This document shows, in pieces, positions 60,888-64,000 of a stretch of 64,000 nucleotides of DNA. The notes under the pieces are model-generated. The model made no database searches and was not told the origin of the DNA. It worked only from the letters and a program-made list of their open reading frames with translations. Both the position numbers and the translations under genes were made by a program. How positions within the stretch are numbered: position 1 is the first letter of the stretch; every line of letters begins with the position of its first letter. The stretch is taken from contig NZ_BOMW01000023.1 of assembly GCF_016862395.1 (NCBI RefSeq), forward strand, positions 89,227 through 153,226. Direction: 5' to 3'. This stretch comes from Actinoplanes siamensis. Lineage in GTDB: Bacteria > Actinomycetota > Actinomycetes > Mycobacteriales > Micromonosporaceae.

Positions 60888-61640
60888 GTGCCGAAACGGG
60901 TAGACCATGAGCAGCGACGGCGGCAGATCGGCGAGGCCCTGCTGCGCATAGCGAGCACGCGCGGCCTGCAGTCGGCCACCATGCGCGAGGTGGCCACCGA
61001 GGCCGGCGTCTCGCTGCGGCTCGTGCAGTACTACTTCCAAACCAAGGAACAGCTGCTGCTGGCCGCGCTCGCCTTCCTCGCCGAGCAGCTCACCGAGCGG
61101 GTGTCGGCGAGCATCCGGGCGCTCGGCCCAGTCACCCCACGCACCGTCGTCTACGGCACGCTCACGGCCGTCCTGCCGACCGACGAGGAGAGCGTTCGGG
61201 TGACGCGGGCCTACACCGGCTTCTACACCTTGCTCTTCAGCGGCGAGGGGGCGGAGATGGCCACGCGGCACGGCGCCACCTACCCCGACAAAGTCGAATC
61301 ACTGCTGGCCAAACACATCGCCGCAGCCCAAGAGACAGGCGAGGTCGCGGCCGACGTGGACCCGGCGCTGACCGCGGCCGCGCTGCTCGCGCTGACCAAC
61401 GGCCTGGGCTCCAGCGTGCTGGGCGGGCAACGGGACGGCGCCGCAGCGCTGCGGATCCTCGAGGATCAACTCGGCCGCCTGTTCCGCGCCGAGGAATCGT
61501 CCATCCCGGCGCAGGTCCCACAACCGCTCGTCGCGACCGGCACGAACACAGATGAACGACAGCAACCATCGCCGGGACAAGCTCGCGGGCACGATCTGCA
61601 CACCTCGACGGCGACCGACAGTCGTTTCCAGAGCCGTTGA
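60888..61640 (+). CDS. TetR-family regulator
   Basis: A 250-residue regulator. The HTH (about 10-56) reads RRQIGEALLRIASTRGLQSATMREVATEAGVSLRLVQYYFQTKEQLL. The C-terminal ligand-binding helices (about 70-205) follow BetI/TetR_C_6 spacing. Beyond about 205 the tail is low-complexity and may be non-conserved. GTG start eight bases after the palindrome TGATACG-AG-CGTATCA, so it is probably autoregulated and represses the divergent hydrolase. Confidence 0.87.
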   Translation: MPKRVDHEQRRRQIGEALLRIASTRGLQSATMREVATEAGVSLRLVQYYFQTKEQLLLAALAFLAEQLTERVSASIRALGPVTPRTVVYGTLTAVLPTDEESVRVTRAYTGFYTLLFSGEGAEMATRHGATYPDKVESLLAKHIAAAQETGEVAADVDPALTAAALLALTNGLGSSVLGGQRDGAAALRILEDQLGRLFRAEESSIPAQVPQPLVATGTNTDERQQPSPGQARGHDLHTSTATDSRFQSR

Positions 61641-61978
61641 CTCGGGTCCGGCTTCCGTGTCGGCGAGTTGGGGAGCCACTATCCGGCCGGCGTCGGCGGT
61701 GTCCAGCAGCTGCATCAGCAGCGGGTCGCCGCGGAACAGAAGCCGCTCGGTCGGCCACAGCGGCGCGTTGAGGTCCGAAGCGTCATCGCCCACGGCTCTC
61801 CTCGACGTACCACCAGAGCTGGCCATGGTCTCCAACGCTCAGGCCGACCTCCTCCCCCATTTGTGCCACCTGTCCCCGCCGTCCTACTCCGGCCGTCCGG
61901 CTCGAGCAGACTTAGGACCAGAAGGCGGAGGTACTGCCGACCTTCAACCGGGCACTACATCTACGCGGGGGGACTCAT
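61641..61978. other. Stretch with a possible minus-strand gene remnant
   Basis: About 340 bp. On the minus strand, 61835 down to about 61640 reads DDASDLNAPLWPTERLLFRG and DTADAGRIVAPQLADTEAGP. This has protein-like composition but no recognised family, and it runs into the TetR gene. It may be a broken gene end; evidence is weak. Confidence 0.3.
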
Positions 61979-62395
61979 ATGTCTACTTTCTCTGCCCTTC
62001 AGCGGCGCGGAGCCGTGGCGTCGGCGATGCTGGCGCTCGCCGTTCCGGCAGCTCTCGCCCTCTCCACCGCGCCGGCCTCCGCCGCTCGCCCGACCTGCAC
62101 CACGTTCACCGAAGTCGCGGGGGCCTTGCTGCCTTCGGCCGCGAACCACAACACCGACTGCGTGCTGCGCCGCGGTGACCGCGGTGACGGCGTCAAGCAG
62201 CTCCAGCGAACACTGGTGGCCTGCTACCAGGCGGGCATCGCCAAGGACGGCGTCTTCGGCGCGGACACCGAAGACGCCCTGCGGCGCGCCCAGACAAAGG
62301 CCGGCACCAACGCCGACGGCATCTACGGACCGCAAACTCGGCGCGCCATCAACCACCCGTTCGTCGGCGACTCCCCCTGCGGACGCGCGAGCTGA
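61979..62395 (+). CDS. Secreted peptidoglycan-binding-domain protein
   Basis: A 138-residue exported protein. Residues 1-36 are a signal peptide ending ASAA. The mature part has four Cys residues and one PG_binding_1 repeat (about 63-127): LRRGDRGDGVKQLQRTLVAC, DGVFGADTEDALRRAQ and ADGIYGPQTRRAI. It should bind the cell wall; no catalytic domain is attached. ATG follows a GGGGGAC site, and a strong hairpin terminates the gene. Confidence 0.9.
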   Translation: MSTFSALQRRGAVASAMLALAVPAALALSTAPASAARPTCTTFTEVAGALLPSAANHNTDCVLRRGDRGDGVKQLQRTLVACYQAGIAKDGVFGADTEDALRRAQTKAGTNADGIYGPQTRRAINHPFVGDSPCGRAS

Positions 62396-63186
62396 CCCAC
62401 ACACGACACCCGGAAGCCCTCACCGCACTCTCCGGTGAGGGCTGTGCCGTATCACGGCAACCAAATCCATCACAGCACTCCGCCTCCCGCCACCACGCCC
62501 GGGTCGTCCATCACCGATTCTCACCACCGTGCACAGGACGGTCAGATCGACGTCCGACTCGATCGACGAGTTGTCCGTCGCATCCATCGCCCGCGCCGCC
62601 AAGGTCCACCGTAGGTCCAGTCCGCGTTGCGGGTGCGGGCGCTGGTCGTCATGTCCGAATCACACCGGAAATCATCTCCGTACCAGCATTCCGGAACGAT
62701 TATTGCGGAACGATTCGTGGCACGGATCGGGGCCTGTCCGGCGGTCGGTGTGTGTCGGATCACTAGGTCCTCTGCACGGCTGACCGAACTCCCTGCACAG
62801 CCGGTTACTGATCTGGCTTGCCCCTCGCCGCCTTCACGAACGACTCATTCTCCGTCCAGCAGCGCTGCCGCTACCCGCAGGAACGCTTCGGCTGCGTCCG
62901 GGTTGGCGGCGATCAGCAAGCCGGCCTGCAATTAGCACGCACTCCACGCCAGCAACGCTTCCGCTGGCCCCAGCCCTCCGCATACTGCCATATTGTAGTC
63001 ATGCACGGCTCCAGTTAAAGACGAACTCACGGCTTATCTGGCCGAATTCTACTATCTGCTGCATAGGATAATCACGTTTTACGACCTCACCGGACCAGGG
63101 TTTTCCGGCCAGAGGCACCTGGTGAAGGTGCTGAATCCGACCCCTTCATCGTTACGGTGCGCCGGTCCGGTCAGACACGCTTCGTA
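62396..63186. other. Gene-free, less GC-rich stretch
   Basis: About 790 bp. After the terminator, a short frame near 62550-62615 reads SIDELSVASIARAAKVHRR, faintly like HTH pieces of transposon accessory proteins, but too short to call. The segment 63000-63110 is clearly more AT-rich than the rest of the window. The stretch looks like decayed accessory DNA. Confidence 0.45.
62415..62443 (+). terminator. Hairpin terminator after the peptidoglycan-binding gene
   Basis: Perfect 11-bp stem AGCCCTCACCG / CGGTGAGGGCT with a seven-base loop, 20 bases after the stop codon. Confidence 0.8.
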
Positions 63187-63426
63187 TCAAGATTGAGGGT
63201 GACCGCGCCTAAGCCGAGGGAAGGCGAAGATGAAGTAGAGTAGGCCGCCGATTGGGCCCAGTCCGGTTATCGCCGTGATGATGAGCATGCCGGTCCACCA
63301 GCGCTTGCTCATATCTTGCTCGCTCCATCTCATTGCTGGGCGGCGCAGAGCGTCTATTGATGCGGCGAGCCAGATCAGGGCCGATATGGCCATGGCTGCC
63401 AGTGCGGGCGTAGTTGAAAGATCCAC
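63187..63426 (-). CDS. Small two-helix membrane protein (PLDc_N-like)
   Basis: A 79-residue protein with two membrane helices (ALAAMAISALIWLAASIDAL, about 8-27; WTGMLIITAITGLGPIGGLLYFIFAF, about 45-70). A linker (RRPAMRWSEQDMSKRWW) joins them. The GPIGGLLYFIF end resembles the PLDc_N/cardiolipin-synthase N-terminal membrane module, here without a catalytic domain. Codon use is less GC-biased than neighbours. Function unknown. Confidence 0.65.
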   Translation of the reverse strand: MDLSTTPALAAMAISALIWLAASIDALRRPAMRWSEQDMSKRWWTGMLIITAITGLGPIGGLLYFIFAFPRLRRGHPQS

Positions 63427-63626
63427 GTATTTCCGTTCGCGAGTTGTCGACGAGCTCCCAGTGCTCAGTTGGGCGCTGTTGAAGCTGTCGGCGATGCGTT
63501 GAGCCGCTCGGAACGACGAGTTTCTTGGTCGCTCCGAGCGGCTCGATGGCAGGCTAGTCAGCCATCAGGGTATTACGTCTCGGATGTTGAGCAGTAGTGG
63601 TACACCTTCGTCTTGCCGAAGTGTGA

Positions 63627-63855
63627 CTAGTGATCACATGAGCCGTCGTAGTGCCCCCAGACGCTCATCTGCTCGGTCATGTCGTCCACCAAGAAGAGCT
63701 TGCTCGTCCACCGGAAGACCGTCTGGTGGTGAACGCCGCCGGGGTAGCTGTTGTTCAGCTTGTACGGGATGAAATCGTTCTGGTTGCAGCCGTCCCACTG
63801 CCAGCCGATGCGCTTTCCGTAGGTGGTGGGGCCTTCCCCCTTGATCTTGGACACC
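63627..63855 (-). pseudogene. C-terminal part of a hypothetical protein cut by an IS element
   Basis: The minus frame encodes about 75 residues rich in Trp/Tyr/Asn (TTYGKRIGWQWDGCNQNDFI, YPGGVHHQTVFRW, MTEQMSVWGHYDGSCDH), with two Cys that could pair. It reads like the end of a small secreted protein. Homology to a full-length family cannot be tested here. The frame loses its protein-like character near 63855, right where the IS3-type sequence seems to begin. Confidence 0.5.
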
Positions 63856-63903
63856 TGAACCTTGGATCTTGAGGTCCGGGTAGATCAGGAGTCCTGGAAC
63901 AGC

Positions 63904-64000
63904 ATGGCGAACAAGCACTATCCCGCACAGTTCAAGGCCGACGCGGTGGCGTTGTACCGGTCTCGGCCGGGCAGCACGATCGCGGTGATCGCCGACGATT
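63904..64000 (+). mobile_element. IS3-family transposase OrfA, truncated by window edge
   Basis: ATG 63904 starts MANKHYPAQFKADAVALYRS then RPGSTIAVIADD, the N-terminal HTH of IS3-family OrfA proteins (consensus KxYPxEFKxDAVALYRSRPGxTIAxVAxDLGI). The element continues past the window. Its left end may lie near the TGAACC at 63856. Confidence 0.8.

Noticed and set aside
62550..62615. Fragment resembling a transposon-accessory HTH
   Set aside because: Only about 18 residues of weak similarity.

Overview
This is a very GC-rich, densely packed stretch of actinobacterial chromosome. Several traits point to Micromonosporaceae, probably Actinoplanes or a relative: frequent GTG starts, ATGA/GTGA gene overlaps, an abundance of two-component, TetR, GntR and SpoIIE/STAS regulators, a DUF574-type methyltransferase, a DUF6461 protein, an F420-type LLM oxidoreductase and an orphan chemoreceptor. 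This assignment is an inference from gene content and composition. No rRNA, tRNA, phage module or CRISPR array was recognised. Mobile DNA is limited to a decayed IS701-type transposase piece (about 39.2-39.5 kb) and the start of an IS3-type transposase at the right edge. The last 1.5 kb is visibly less GC-rich and looks accessory.

Layout. 0-7.5 kb: a VOC-fold protein, a NarL-type two-component pair, a secreted trypsin-like protease, an OmpR-type two-component pair, a TetR regulator and a membrane protein. 7.6-12.9 kb: a caspase-domain protein and a CHAT-domain protein transcribed divergently from a 42-bp gap, with a methyltransferase-TPR operon converging on the CHAT gene. 12.9-18.6 kb: a secreted lipase, an MFS exporter, a Trypco1-domain (CU044_2847-type) protein, a YdeI-like protein and a frameshifted methyltransferase. 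18.8-22.4 kb: a GH130 phosphorylase, SpoIIE phosphatase and STAS protein in one overlapping operon behind a sigma-B-like promoter, then an SDR. 22.4-26 kb: a tandem repeat with an HTH-gene remnant, a CBS protein, an EamA transporter/LysR pair and a phosphoesterase.

26.2-34.9 kb is the clearest metabolic unit: a catabolic regulon for L-fucose or L-fuconate. It holds a lipoprotein sugar-binding protein, a two-domain ABC ATPase, a permease, L-fuconate dehydratase, a lactonase-like amidohydrolase, a FadR-type GntR regulator, a zinc alcohol dehydrogenase and an SDR. Three copies of an ACATCnGATGT operator lie in the two promoter regions. 35-45 kb carries a chemoreceptor, a diguanylate cyclase, a DeoC-GntR(UTRA) operon with a DasR-like operator, a phosphoesterase and a PadR/membrane-protein operon. 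45-55.6 kb is a mosaic of a P-loop kinase, an FAD oxidoreductase, GAF and small proteins, an ECF sigma-factor remnant, AraC, DHFR-like, MerR and LLM genes, a LacI remnant and a hydrolase. 55.9-62.4 kb has a second diguanylate cyclase, a DUF6461 protein, an alpha/beta hydrolase/TetR divergent pair and a secreted peptidoglycan-binding protein.

The strongest candidate for an under-described system is the divergent caspase/CHAT pair with its neighbouring TPR and Trypco1 genes. These families recur in predicted conflict or programmed-death loci of multicellular bacteria. The function here is inferred, not shown.
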